From Bacteroidales bacterium (lineage in GTDB: Bacteria > Bacteroidota > Bacteroidia > Bacteroidales > Muribaculaceae), in contig JAAVGM010000019.1 of NCBI GenBank assembly GCA_014800245.1, positions 105,763 to 169,762 of the forward strand: DNA of 64,000 nucleotides, written 5' to 3'. The notes under the pieces are model-generated. The model was given only the letters and a program-made list of their open reading frames with translations. It did no database searches and was not told where the DNA came from. This document shows, in pieces, positions 8,567-16,252 of this stretch. Made by a program: the position numbers and the translations under genes. Position 1 is the stretch's first letter; each line of letters opens with the position of its first letter.

Positions 8567-9808
8567 GTGAAAGTTTCAAAATACATTATACCAGCACTCC
8601 CCTCTTTGGGATTACTCTTTTGCGCATTCTATTCGCAAGAAGCCATGGCGCAGACCTTTGATGAGTATGTGGATGAGGCGCGAGTGGCATATGAAGCCTA
8701 TGACTTCTCCGAAGCTGCTCGCCATCTGGCCAACGCCAAGAAGAAAATGACCACCGGCGATCCAATCGAACAGGATGTGGTCGGCTCCTTGCAAAGACAA
8801 ATGGAACTTGCCAAGAGCTTCATAACAAGAGTCGAGAAACTCGAAATTCTCGACTCCATTTCTGTGCCCAAAGAGAATTTCTTCAAGGCTTATCGACTTC
8901 CATCAAGTTCCGGTTCGCTCGAAGGTCCGGAAGCTCTCCCGTATAAGGCTCGCGAAGTGGAATATGTTTTCACAAATGAGGATGGAGATTTCAAAATGTG
9001 GGCTCAGCCTGACAGCACAGGGTTCTATAACATTGCCGAGTCAATCCTCCTTACCGATGGCTCATGGAGCAAGCCATCATTCGCTCCTTCTCAACTCGGC
9101 GATGAAAGAAACGCAGAATTCCCTTTTATGATGGCTGATGGAGTGACTCTTTACTATGCCTCTGACGGAGACGGATCGATAGGAGGATATGATATCTTTG
9201 TGGTGACACGCGATCCGCAGACCGGAGAGTATCTACAGCCCCAGAATATCGGTATGCCTTACAATTCACCACACGATGACTATCTATTGGCTATCGATGA
9301 GCTCAACGGCGTGGGATGGTGGGCCACCGACCGTAACCTGCTGGATGATAACCTCACCGTATATCTTTTCAAAGTAAATGATACCCGCGTGAATTATGAT
9401 CCTGATGAAGAAGAGGCGGATATTGAGCAATTGGCCCTAATTTCCGATTATAAATCCACTCAAAATCCGGATGAAGATTATTCCGAACTCCTCGATGCTG
9501 TAAAGAATATCAGCGTGGAGAAGAAGAAAAGAGTGGATTTCACCTTCCCTATGTCGGGAGGAAGAGTTTACACTACTCTTGAAGATTTCACCACTGCTGG
9601 CGGACGCGCCGCCATGCGCCGCTATTTGGAAGCGGAAAAACAATTCAAGGCTTCCTCTGCTGAATTAGCAAACCTTCGCCGTCAGTATGCCGATTCTCCC
9701 ACCTCCACCATCAAGGATAAGATCCGCACTTTGGAAATAGAGAACGAGCAAGAGCGCGAGAATCTGAAGATGGTGCGCAATGAAGTTTATCGCGAAGAGG
9801 GAAACTAA
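8567..9808 (+). CDS. Secreted PD40 (WD40-like beta-propeller) repeat protein
   Basis: About 413 residues. I place the start at the GTG at 8567 because it gives a clean signal peptide (KVSK, hydrophobic core, AMA|Q cleavage); an earlier TTG at 8510 would sit inside the preceding gene. After the signal come TPR-like helices (about residues 30-90) and then PD40 motifs: LYYASDGDGSIGGYDIF and NSPHDDYLLAIDE, with WWATDR. PD40 modules in Bacteroidota are usually joined to an OmpA peptidoglycan-binding domain; none is present here, and the last 90 residues are instead a charged coiled coil. Periplasmic scaffold or gliding/secretion-like accessory roles are possible but unproven. The gene follows the Rpn gene by 19 bases and precedes the PHP gene by 63 bases. 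Confidence 0.8.
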   Translation: MKVSKYIIPALPSLGLLFCAFYSQEAMAQTFDEYVDEARVAYEAYDFSEAARHLANAKKKMTTGDPIEQDVVGSLQRQMELAKSFITRVEKLEILDSISVPKENFFKAYRLPSSSGSLEGPEALPYKAREVEYVFTNEDGDFKMWAQPDSTGFYNIAESILLTDGSWSKPSFAPSQLGDERNAEFPFMMADGVTLYYASDGDGSIGGYDIFVVTRDPQTGEYLQPQNIGMPYNSPHDDYLLAIDELNGVGWWATDRNLLDDNLTVYLFKVNDTRVNYDPDEEEADIEQLALISDYKSTQNPDEDYSELLDAVKNISVEKKKRVDFTFPMSGGRVYTTLEDFTTAGGRAAMRRYLEAEKQFKASSAELANLRRQYADSPTSTIKDKIRTLEIENEQERENLKMVRNEVYREEGN

Positions 9809-9871
9809 GCGTGAGGAGCCGAAATAAAAAAACACAGCGACATTGCGATGAAATAACTGAATTAAAGAATT

Positions 9872-10702
9872 ATGATTCTTCCCAAAACAGAAACATATAA
9901 TTACCATTCACATACACAATTTTGCGACGGCCGCTTCCCTATGACGGATATGGCGGCCGCTGCTTTTGATGCCGGCATGGAGATATGGGGATTCTCCCCT
10001 CACTCCCCTATTGCGGCTGTGTCGGATTGCAATATGACCAAGGAGTCCGTACCGGAATATCTTAGCAACGCCTCCGCCATTCGTGACGAATACGATGGAA
10101 GAATGGTTGTGCTGACCGGTATGGAGATAGATTTCCTTTCTCCCGATTTCGGACCGCACATCGATTATTTCCAGAATCTGCCGCTCGACTATCGGATCGG
10201 GTCAGTGCATTTCGTTCCGACACAGGATGGACAAGACATTGACTGCGACGGGAGTTTTGAAAGATTCTCGAGGAATCTAAAAAACTATTATCGCAACGAT
10301 CTCCGATATGTTGTAGAAAAGTTCTATGAGCAAGAGCTGACAATGATTGAGCGTGGAGGTTTTGATATCTTAGGACATTTCGACAAAATAGCAGCCAATG
10401 CAGCTTTGGCTGATCCCTCTATCGAGGAACAGGGATGGTATCAGGCATTGATCGACGACGTGATCCGCTCAGCCAAGGATTCGGGCGTTTATATAGAAAT
10501 TAACACTAAATCCCTATTCGATAAGAAGCGTCTTTTCCCCACTCCCTCTATATGGCCTCGCTTGATCGATCGTTCCAAGGGAGAAACTCCTGAATCTATG
10601 CTTCATAAGAAGATTCTTGTAAATTCCGATGCCCATTGGACTGAAAGAGTGAATCTCGGACGTCCGGAGGCTATAACGCTATGGAAAGAGATGCATTCTT
10701 AG
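9872..10702 (+). CDS. hisK: PHP-domain histidinol-phosphatase family protein
   Basis: A 276-residue cytoplasmic phosphoesterase. PHP metal-binding motifs are in place: H12-S-H14 (YHSHTQFCDG), the conserved glutamate in GMEIDF, GSVHF, the histidine of GHFDK, and the C-terminal NSDAH. This combination fits the HisJ/HisK type of histidinol-phosphatase (EC 3.1.3.15), which removes phosphate from histidinol phosphate in histidine synthesis; length is typical. No other histidine genes lie nearby, so the substrate could be another phosphomonoester. The ATG at 9872 starts four residues before the conserved fold begins. A helicase gene follows 27 bases later, suggesting joint transcription. Confidence 0.85.
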   Translation: MILPKTETYNYHSHTQFCDGRFPMTDMAAAAFDAGMEIWGFSPHSPIAAVSDCNMTKESVPEYLSNASAIRDEYDGRMVVLTGMEIDFLSPDFGPHIDYFQNLPLDYRIGSVHFVPTQDGQDIDCDGSFERFSRNLKNYYRNDLRYVVEKFYEQELTMIERGGFDILGHFDKIAANAALADPSIEEQGWYQALIDDVIRSAKDSGVYIEINTKSLFDKKRLFPTPSIWPRLIDRSKGETPESMLHKKILVNSDAHWTERVNLGRPEAITLWKEMHS

Positions 10703-10729
10703 TCTATTCCCTATTATTATTTTGATATT

Positions 10730-12634
10730 ATGGATAACGCACTGAAAGCTCTCACCGAGCAACGTCGCCTTCTCCAGATGGAATATGAGGCGGAAAAAAG
10801 AGCATACTCTTCTATAACTGAAAAGATTGGACTTCGCCGTCTTGCTGAGCGAGGCGATGCATGGATGGATATACGAATCGGCAGAGTCTATTACAATTCT
10901 CTGAATCAGCGTATCTTGGAAGTGTTCCGATCGGTCGATACCGAGGAGGATCATCATTTTGAATTTGGTCGTCCGGTAGCTTTTATCATTTCAGAGGGGG
11001 ATGCCGGATCCAAGCCCAAAATAGCCTTTACCGGAACCGTAAGTTTCGTGGATGGCGAGAGAATGGCTGTGGCTATCCCCGAATCGGCTATGGTGTCGCG
11101 TCTGGAGCAGGCGCAGTCGGTTTCGGTGATGATCTCTTTCGATGAAACAACCTATCGGGCAATGTTCGAGGCAATTGATCGGACTCTCAGTGCGAAGGGG
11201 AGACTCGCTGAATTGCGGGATCTTATTTATTCAAAGAAAAAGATGCGCGAGCTTACCCTCTCTCCTATGCGGTTTCCTTATCTAAACAGCTCGCAACAAG
11301 AGGGGGTGAATAAGGTGATCCGTGCTAAGGATGTGGCGATTGTACATGGCCCTCCGGGAACCGGCAAGACCACTACTCTTGTCGAGGCTATAAATGAAAC
11401 TTTGCGTCGAGAAAGTCAGGTGTTGGTGTGTGCGCAAAGCAATATGGCGGTGGATTGGATAAGCGAAAAACTTGTTGACCGCGGTGTGCATGTTCTACGT
11501 ATAGGTAATCCTGCAAGAGTAAACGACAAGATGCTCTCTTTCACCTACGAGCGTCGTTTTGAAGATCACCCCGATTATCCTTCGCTCTGGAGCATCCGCA
11601 AATCAATACGTGAGTTGCAGGGTGCTAAAAGAAAGGGAACCGACCAATGGCATCAGAAGATGGATCGTCTTAGGGGACGCGCCACAGAACTTGAAATCCG
11701 TATTAACAATGACCTTTTTAATACAGCTCATGTCATCGCATGCACCCTCACCGGGAGTGCCAACCGCATACTTTCCGGAATGAAATTTTCTACACTTTTC
11801 ATTGACGAGGCTGCGCAGGCTCTTGAGGCCGCGTGTCTGATTCCGATGCGACGTGCCGGACGTGTTGTTCTTGCCGGCGATCATTGTCAGCTTCCGCCTA
11901 CCGTGAAATGCTTTGAGGCTATGAAGCAGGGATTAGGACGTTCGCTTATGGAGAGATTAGTGGAGAATCATCCGGAGGCCGTGACGTTGCTAACCACTCA
12001 GTATCGTATGAATGAGGAAATCATGAAATTCTCCTCTGATTGGTTTTATGGAGGAGAGATGGTGGCGGCCGAAGATGCGAAGCATCGTGGTATTCTTGAT
12101 TTTGACACACCAATCGAATGGATTGACACAGCCGAAATGATTTCCGAGATTGCTGAGATAGCCGATGAAAATGAAGATTTGCGAGCATATCGTGAAGCTT
12201 TGTCTGGTAATTCTTTCGGACGCATTAACAAGGAGGAGGCTCAGCTTACATTACTCACTCTCCAAAACTACATCACAAAGATTGGGAAGCAGCGTTTCCT
12301 TGACGAGCGATTGGATATCGGTCTGATCTCTCCCTATCGAGCGCAGGTGAAATATCTTCGTCAACTGCTCAATAGGCTATCATTCTTCAAGCCTTTCCGA
12401 AATTCCATTTCAGTGAATACTGTCGATGGGTTTCAGGGTCAGGAGCGCGACATCATTATTATATCGTTGGTACGAAGCAACGAAGAGGGCGACATCGGTT
12501 TCTTGCGCGATCTCCGCCGCATGAATGTGGCAATGACACGTGCGCGCATGAAGCTTATCATCGTAGGCGATTCCTCCACCCTATGCCGCCATCCCTTCTA
12601 TCGCAAGCTTCATGATTATATCGGAAAGCTATAA
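10730..12634 (+). CDS. UPF1/IGHMBP2-like superfamily 1 DNA/RNA helicase
   Basis: A 634-residue ATP-dependent helicase. An N-terminal beta-barrel-like region (about 1-150) is followed by the motor: Walker A HGPPGTGKTTT (near residues 206-215), motif II FIDEAAQA, motif III GDHCQLPPTV, motif IV QYRMNEEIM, motif V VDGFQGQERDIIIISLVRS, and motif VI RRMNVAMTRAR. The DEAA box and GFQGQE motif are typical of the UPF1/SMUBP-2 group, which unwinds RNA or DNA 5' to 3'. Bacterial members are widespread but their tasks are poorly defined. The gene ends at a strong terminator hairpin (12637-12687). All catalytic motifs are intact. Confidence 0.9.
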   Translation: MDNALKALTEQRRLLQMEYEAEKRAYSSITEKIGLRRLAERGDAWMDIRIGRVYYNSLNQRILEVFRSVDTEEDHHFEFGRPVAFIISEGDAGSKPKIAFTGTVSFVDGERMAVAIPESAMVSRLEQAQSVSVMISFDETTYRAMFEAIDRTLSAKGRLAELRDLIYSKKKMRELTLSPMRFPYLNSSQQEGVNKVIRAKDVAIVHGPPGTGKTTTLVEAINETLRRESQVLVCAQSNMAVDWISEKLVDRGVHVLRIGNPARVNDKMLSFTYERRFEDHPDYPSLWSIRKSIRELQGAKRKGTDQWHQKMDRLRGRATELEIRINNDLFNTAHVIACTLTGSANRILSGMKFSTLFIDEAAQALEAACLIPMRRAGRVVLAGDHCQLPPTVKCFEAMKQGLGRSLMERLVENHPEAVTLLTTQYRMNEEIMKFSSDWFYGGEMVAAEDAKHRGILDFDTPIEWIDTAEMISEIAEIADENEDLRAYREALSGNSFGRINKEEAQLTLLTLQNYITKIGKQRFLDERLDIGLISPYRAQVKYLRQLLNRLSFFKPFRNSISVNTVDGFQGQERDIIIISLVRSNEEGDIGFLRDLRRMNVAMTRARMKLIIVGDSSTLCRHPFYRKLHDYIGKL

Positions 12635-12636
12635 TT

Positions 12637-12687
12637 AGAATTTCTCGGATACGACCTTTATTCTAATCCGAGAAATTCTTTTTTTAT
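12637..12687 (+). terminator. Rho-independent terminator of the helicase transcript
   Basis: Perfect 14-bp stem (12637-12650 with 12666-12679), 15-base loop, followed directly by a run of seven T. Confidence 0.9.
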
Positions 12688-12719
12688 TGCTGTCCGATAA
12701 AAATTTTGAGGACAGCAAT
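12686..12719. repeat. Middle hairpin of a three-hairpin array
   Basis: Perfect 10-bp inverted repeat (12686-12695 and 12710-12719) sitting between two terminators in the convergent gap. Its first arm overlaps the T-run of the preceding terminator. Confidence 0.6.
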
Positions 12720-12725
12720 ATAAAA

Positions 12726-12765
12726 CAATAGAATCAAATTGCTATCTGCACATTTGATTCTATTG
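12726..12765 (-). terminator. Terminator of the 13.3 kb minus-strand pair
   Basis: Perfect 14-bp stem (12726-12739 with 12752-12765), 12-base loop; read on the minus strand it is followed by TTTTA. It lies 10 bases past the stop of the gene at 12775-13290. Confidence 0.7.
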
Positions 12766-12774
12766 CTATTTAAG

Positions 12775-13290
12775 TTACCCTTTTTTTCCTTTTGTCGCCA
12801 CACGTTGTGGTGTACGCTGCCGAGTGGTGGTCTTAGTAGTGGTGACTTCATTATCTTGATGGTTCACCTTCTCTTCAATTATTTCCTTTTCCTCTTCCTT
12901 CTCTGTTTCCACCCGCTTGTATCTTGCAGGAAACCCATAGACTGTTACTCTCAATATATCTTTTCCCTTTTTGAGATGAGTATATTGCGGATTAAATAAT
13001 GTGGCACAATTATATTTAATCAAACATTCCACAAGTGCCAACTGTCGAGCCTCTGCTAAACTTATATTATGAAGTTTCAGGCGTCCCTCTTGATTAGAGA
13101 TATCAATAGTGTAAGTTACCCCTACCGGGTCAAGATCCATGGTCAATTCATTGTAACTTACGATTTCTGGAGCAACCGTCACATGGCTGTTTTCATCCTT
13201 TGAAGTGTTTTTTAGAACGCTGCAAGAACAAACGAAAAATGCAGCAAAAGCCAAATAAAATATCTTCAGATAATTCTTAAACATGTCCAT
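12775..13290 (-). CDS. Small lipoprotein of unknown function
   Basis: A 171-residue protein with a lipoprotein signal: a short basic start, a hydrophobic core and lipobox VCSC with Cys23. The mature protein contains a folded-looking middle (about 45-130) including LVECLIKYNCATLFNPQYTHL and a VYGFPARYK motif, then a strongly charged, low-complexity tail rich in Glu, Lys and Thr. I do not recognise a family. It begins two bases after the stop of the upstream gene (13293-13985), so the two are an operon and may act together in the envelope. An internal ATG two codons later (13284) is an equally good start. Confidence 0.75.
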   Translation of the reverse strand: MDMFKNYLKIFYLAFAAFFVCSCSVLKNTSKDENSHVTVAPEIVSYNELTMDLDPVGVTYTIDISNQEGRLKLHNISLAEARQLALVECLIKYNCATLFNPQYTHLKKGKDILRVTVYGFPARYKRVETEKEEEKEIIEEKVNHQDNEVTTTKTTTRQRTPQRVATKGKKG

Positions 13291-13292
13291 AT

Positions 13293-13985
13293 TTAGTATG
13301 TATATGTTAATCCAAGACCCATTGTTCTTGTATTTATCCGATTAGTAATGAAATCCATTCCTACGGATATATTTCCTCCATTTTCAGTGGTAAGGATATT
13401 ATGTCTATAAACCGGGATGGTTGTTAAATCATAAATCTTATCACTACACTTCTTTTGCATAATATGTGCTATTGTAAAGCAAGCAATTCCTCCACAAACT
13501 CCAATGGCACATATAGCTGTTCCGTGTTTCGTGTAACTTGCATTAATATCAAAATTATCAATAGCCATTATCGCTACACCGATACCAACGAGACCTATGC
13601 CTCCCCATAAACCGGCACAACGTAATCTTTTAGGAATCTTATAGCAATTTTCTTGATTATAATACTTCGTGTATAATTCAGTGTCCTTGACTTCCCCTGT
13701 TATTCCGGAAAGAACTGTAGCTGGAGTCTGTGAAGCCTGATTATCCTCTACAAAAACTTCTGATTCTCCATTTTCAAAATCCACCCTTACAAGATCAGCC
13801 ACCTTTATGGTGTACAAAGGACCAGTCGAGTTATTTAACTTTCTATATTTCAGCTCTGTATCGCTTATTTCAGCGACCTTTACTTCCAATCTCCCTCCGT
13901 CTTTCTTAATAATGACATCTTGTGCCATACATGTCAGAAAGCATAGCAAGAAGGTTACTACTGTCATTAATCTTTTCACTTTCAT
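13293..13985 (-). CDS. Exported membrane protein with N-terminal SH3-like small domain
   Basis: A 230-residue protein. Residues 1-21 are a signal peptide (CMA|QD). The segment right after it, DVIIKKDGGRLEVKVAEI...ELKYRKLNN, is a small beta domain common at the N-terminus of many Bacteroidota exported proteins, ending in a typical VDFENGE. Two hydrophobic segments follow (about 128-147 and 160-175), then a short C-terminal region. Function is unknown. It is the first gene of a two-gene operon with the lipoprotein at 12775-13290; spacing is two bases. The 6S-like RNA gene ends 68 bases upstream on the same strand, and I see no clear promoter in between. Confidence 0.7.
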   Translation of the reverse strand: MKVKRLMTVVTFLLCFLTCMAQDVIIKKDGGRLEVKVAEISDTELKYRKLNNSTGPLYTIKVADLVRVDFENGESEVFVEDNQASQTPATVLSGITGEVKDTELYTKYYNQENCYKIPKRLRCAGLWGGIGLVGIGVAIMAIDNFDINASYTKHGTAICAIGVCGGIACFTIAHIMQKKCSDKIYDLTTIPVYRHNILTTENGGNISVGMDFITNRINTRTMGLGLTYTY

Positions 13986-14052
13986 ACGATTTTACTATGA
14001 TTATTTTGTGTTAGGATAGATGAAAGTGTTCCCTCTCTCATCAGGGTATAAT

Positions 14053-14307
14053 AAAAAAAGAAGACGTGGAACAATGTTCTTGTTTATCTTCTCGGAGGTA
14101 TCGCCAAACACCTTGTACTAAATAAACAGTCCACTCCCACGCCTTATCGGATATCGATACCCCTTGTCGGGGAGTGGATAAACGACAAGCATGAGCGTTC
14201 TATCGACTGCTCTCTCCTTAGTACATTTGAAATTGGCGATTTCCGAGAAAGGATAAAGCATGAAACGCTTCTATAAAAATTTACCAAGCGACACTCTTGC
14301 CACTTGG
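14053..14307 (-). ncRNA. ssrS: Candidate 6S RNA (Bacteroidales-1-like rod-shaped RNA)
   Basis: The minus strand folds into one long interrupted rod. Nested perfect helices, in plus coordinates: 14083-14088/14252-14257, 14089-14095/14243-14249, 14100-14107/14233-14240, 14114-14121/14218-14225 and 14131-14138/14170-14177, separated by small loops and one large asymmetric bulge (14178-14217 against 14122-14130). A separate 5' hairpin (14284-14307) forms ten pairs only on the minus strand, because two G-U pairs would be A-C on the other strand. A promoter sits just upstream and the RNA ends in a hairpin plus seven T. A rod with a central bubble is the hallmark of 6S RNA, which binds RNA polymerase as a promoter mimic; Bacteroidales 6S candidates have been described as the Bacteroidales-1 motif. 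The identity is inference from structure; the RNA gene itself is well supported. Confidence 0.7.
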
Positions 14308-14309
14308 TC

Positions 14310-14340
14310 GCAAAGTTAATACAAAATTTTATTTTACAAA
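14310..14340 (-). promoter_or_regulatory. Promoter of the 6S-like RNA
   Basis: On the minus strand TTTG (14340-14337), 18 bases, then TAACTTTGC (14318-14310). Transcription would start near 14304-14307, at the base of the first hairpin. Confidence 0.75.
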
Positions 14341-14476
14341 AATCTTTTTGCAAATAAGGAGATTAAAAATTAGGCTCCCTCCACTAAAATTTATTTTGGG
14401 GAATCACAGAAATAAAAAGAAAGATCACCAAACTATCTTAGAAATTAAAAAAGTTCGGCACACGCTCTGAGTCATT

Positions 14477-15040
14477 TTAAAACAAAGGAAGGTACATTAA
14501 TTTAGTATCTACCTTATCGCCATAAATTTGTTTATTCTGATTTTTAACCAACCCATACTCACTTTCTTTAAAATAGTTTTTATTATAAAATTCTACAGCT
14601 GAGTATTCGGGGGTGTCTAATGCATCCACTATAATAAACATGGTAGCTGAAAATCTATCACTCTTTGCTCCATCGCAAATTGTTAATAATAAATCAGAAC
14701 CAAGTCCTTTAAATTTCAGATCTTCACGGATGGCTAAATAATCTATTTTCAAAGCAGGGAATGATTCTCTTAGTTCAAATATATCATTTGAGTTGGTTTC
14801 ATCCTCTAAATTTCTAATATCAAAAGAATTCAATACCAATGCACTTTTGCTTAATGCAAAAAATCCAATAACCTCATCACATTCCCTGACAATCCATAAA
14901 TTTGTAAGCCCGTGAGTCACAAAATCATTTAGACCATTATATTTGGAATGGATAAAGGTATCCATTGACTTAACACCACAATAAAAATCTGTTAGGGAAG
15001 AAATATCATCTACTTTCTCAACTATTCGATTCATTTCCAT
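14477..15040 (-). CDS. GNAT-family N-acetyltransferase, possible toxin
   Basis: A 187-residue acetyltransferase. The central strand and acetyl-CoA loop read DYLAIREDLKFKGLGSDLL (about 100-118), where KFKGLG is the pantetheine-pyrophosphate loop; a late AVEFYNKNYF helix is typical of the fold. The N-terminal region with CGVKSMDTFIHSKYN resembles the 'F.CG...LD.FL' start of GNAT toxins of the AtaT/TacT group, which acetylate aminoacyl-tRNA and block translation. It overlaps by ten bases the stop of a 56-residue gene upstream, so the two are translationally coupled as in toxin-antitoxin pairs. The partner does not look like the usual ribbon-helix-helix antitoxin. An internal ATG two codons on (MNRIVEK) is an alternative start. 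Base composition is more AT-rich than the housekeeping neighbours. Confidence 0.75.
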   Translation of the reverse strand: MEMNRIVEKVDDISSLTDFYCGVKSMDTFIHSKYNGLNDFVTHGLTNLWIVRECDEVIGFFALSKSALVLNSFDIRNLEDETNSNDIFELRESFPALKIDYLAIREDLKFKGLGSDLLLTICDGAKSDRFSATMFIIVDALDTPEYSAVEFYNKNYFKESEYGLVKNQNKQIYGDKVDTKLMYLPLF

Positions 15041-15201
15041 ATATATTTATTGCGACTCCGCAGACGGAGTTGCGCATAATGCTCAAGCATTTTCTTTTCT
15101 TGTGCATTAGGATTCCCCTTCGCCACCCTTCGAGCCGTATTTCTTATCTCTTTACTTTCTTCTACCCCCAAAGGAGCCGTATATTCCTTATATCCCAACA
15201 T
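15031..15201 (-). CDS. 56-residue basic protein overlapping the GNAT gene; candidate antitoxin
   Basis: A short reading frame from ATG at 15201 to TGA at 15031, 56 codons, overlapping the GNAT start by ten bases. The product is strongly charged and helix-prone: MLGYKEYTAPLGVEESKEI, then NTARRVAKGNPNAQEKKM and LEHYAQLRLRSRNKYIWK. A Bacteroidota promoter lies upstream (15437-15468), pointing at it. Position, overlap and small basic character suggest the antitoxin or regulatory partner of the acetyltransferase. I do not recognise a family and it lacks an evident ribbon-helix-helix pattern. Near its 3' end the mRNA can form a nine-pair hairpin (15052-15060 with 15065-15073) shortly before the GNAT start. 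Confidence 0.7.
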   Translation of the reverse strand: MLGYKEYTAPLGVEESKEIRNTARRVAKGNPNAQEKKMLEHYAQLRLRSRNKYIWK

Positions 15202-15436
15202 AAATCCTATATTTTAAATTCAATTACCTATTAAAATTACACCTCTATACCCTTCATAGAATGGATATTATCTCTCAATTTAACGTTCCTGTTTATATTT
15301 TGGTTTTCCCACTCCATTAGTAGGATTAATTCCCATAGAGGATTTAAATCAAAATCTCATCCTTTTGAAAGCGCAGAGGATTACTAATTCTAATCAAGAA
15401 TATGGGTTGAATATTCCATTTATTAATTTATTTTCT

Positions 15437-15468
15437 GCAAATCTAATAAAAAGTTTCTGATTTACAAA
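15437..15468 (-). promoter_or_regulatory. Promoter for the 56-residue gene/GNAT operon
   Basis: Minus strand: TTTG (15468-15465), exactly 19 bases, TAGATTTGC (15445-15437). Implied leader is about 230 bases before the ATG at 15201. The gap 15202-15488 otherwise holds only AT-rich sequence with short broken reading frames. Confidence 0.75.
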
Positions 15469-15488
15469 ATAAAACGCTGACGACCCCA

Positions 15489-15689
15489 TCAATCCCCCTC
15501 TTCAAGAATAAAGATTGATTCAACAGGCTTGTTGAAATGACGCGCTATCTTGAGTGCAAGCAGAGTGGAGGGAATGAACCTCCCCTTTTCAATCGCAACA
15601 ATCGTCTGCCGACTCACTCCTACCGCCTCCGCTAAATCTTGCTGTGTCTCATCTTGCTCGGCTCGCTCCACTTTTATCCTATTCTTCAT
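15489..15689 (-). CDS. XRE-family helix-turn-helix regulator
   Basis: A 66-residue Cro/CI-type DNA-binding protein consisting of little but the domain. The helix-turn-helix spans TQQDLAEAVGVSRQTIVAIE (about 16-35), followed by the family tail PSTLLALKIARHFNKPVESIF. I chose ATG at 15689 (MKNRIKVERAE); an upstream TTG at 15698 would add three residues. It overlaps the end of the upstream membrane-protein gene by 11 bases. Small membrane protein plus XRE regulator of this kind is a frequent Bacteroidota pair, usually autoregulated, with unknown signal. Confidence 0.9.
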   Translation of the reverse strand: MKNRIKVERAEQDETQQDLAEAVGVSRQTIVAIEKGRFIPSTLLALKIARHFNKPVESIFILEEGD

Positions 15690-16104
15690 CTGAACCAAGC
15701 ATTTTTAAACGCTGCATGTTTATAGAAAACATAACTACGTATATTATCGGAAAAAATACTAAATAAACTAACGAGAAGATTAAAAACTCAAAGCCGTTAA
15801 ACAATAGCGTGCATAGAATCAAAACCCCAATGTAACCATACAAAGCGTAAAGCAACGAGGCGAGTCTCACAAGCTGTGTCAGTTCATCCTCCTTGCGTTC
15901 ACGCGAATTGACTACAAACAAAGCGCCAAGGGCTGTCCCGATTATAGCTACATCATTTAAAATAGTTTCTTCTACACTAACATGAAAAAAGTCGCCACCT
16001 ATTTCTATCACCCCGAAAAATAATAAGGATCCCAAAATAATCCCAACTGCAAACATCACCCATCCGATTGTACGGAATCGATGTGGAAATAAGTACATCT
16101 TCAT
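15679..16104 (-). CDS. Four-helix integral membrane protein paired with XRE regulator
   Basis: A 141-residue inner-membrane protein. Hydrophobic segments are near residues 12-30, 48-66, 83-103 and 106-128, with a charged cytoplasmic loop NSRERKEDELTQLVRL between the second and third. This loop is characteristic of small membrane proteins encoded just upstream of XRE regulators in Bacteroidota; I know no biochemical function. Its stop overlaps the regulator gene and both share the promoter at 16128-16158. A start two codons later (MYLFPHRFR) is possible. Confidence 0.8.
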   Translation of the reverse strand: MKMYLFPHRFRTIGWVMFAVGIILGSLLFFGVIEIGGDFFHVSVEETILNDVAIIGTALGALFVVNSRERKEDELTQLVRLASLLYALYGYIGVLILCTLLFNGFEFLIFSLVYLVFFPIIYVVMFSINMQRLKMLGSDEE

Positions 16105-16127
16105 AAATCGTTATTTTAAATTTTATA

Positions 16128-16158
16128 CAAAGGTAAATAAAACTTTTCATATTGTCAA
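16128..16158 (-). promoter_or_regulatory. Promoter of the membrane protein/XRE operon
   Basis: Minus strand: TTG (16158-16156), 20 bases, TACCTTTG (16135-16128); the leader is about 18 bases. Confidence 0.8.
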
Positions 16159-16252
16159 GTATATTTTACATTCTATTGTTTAAATTCATCTAATAAAAAT
16201 TATTATCTAAAAATATTGACTAACTTTACACTCCATATCAATGTTGACATTT

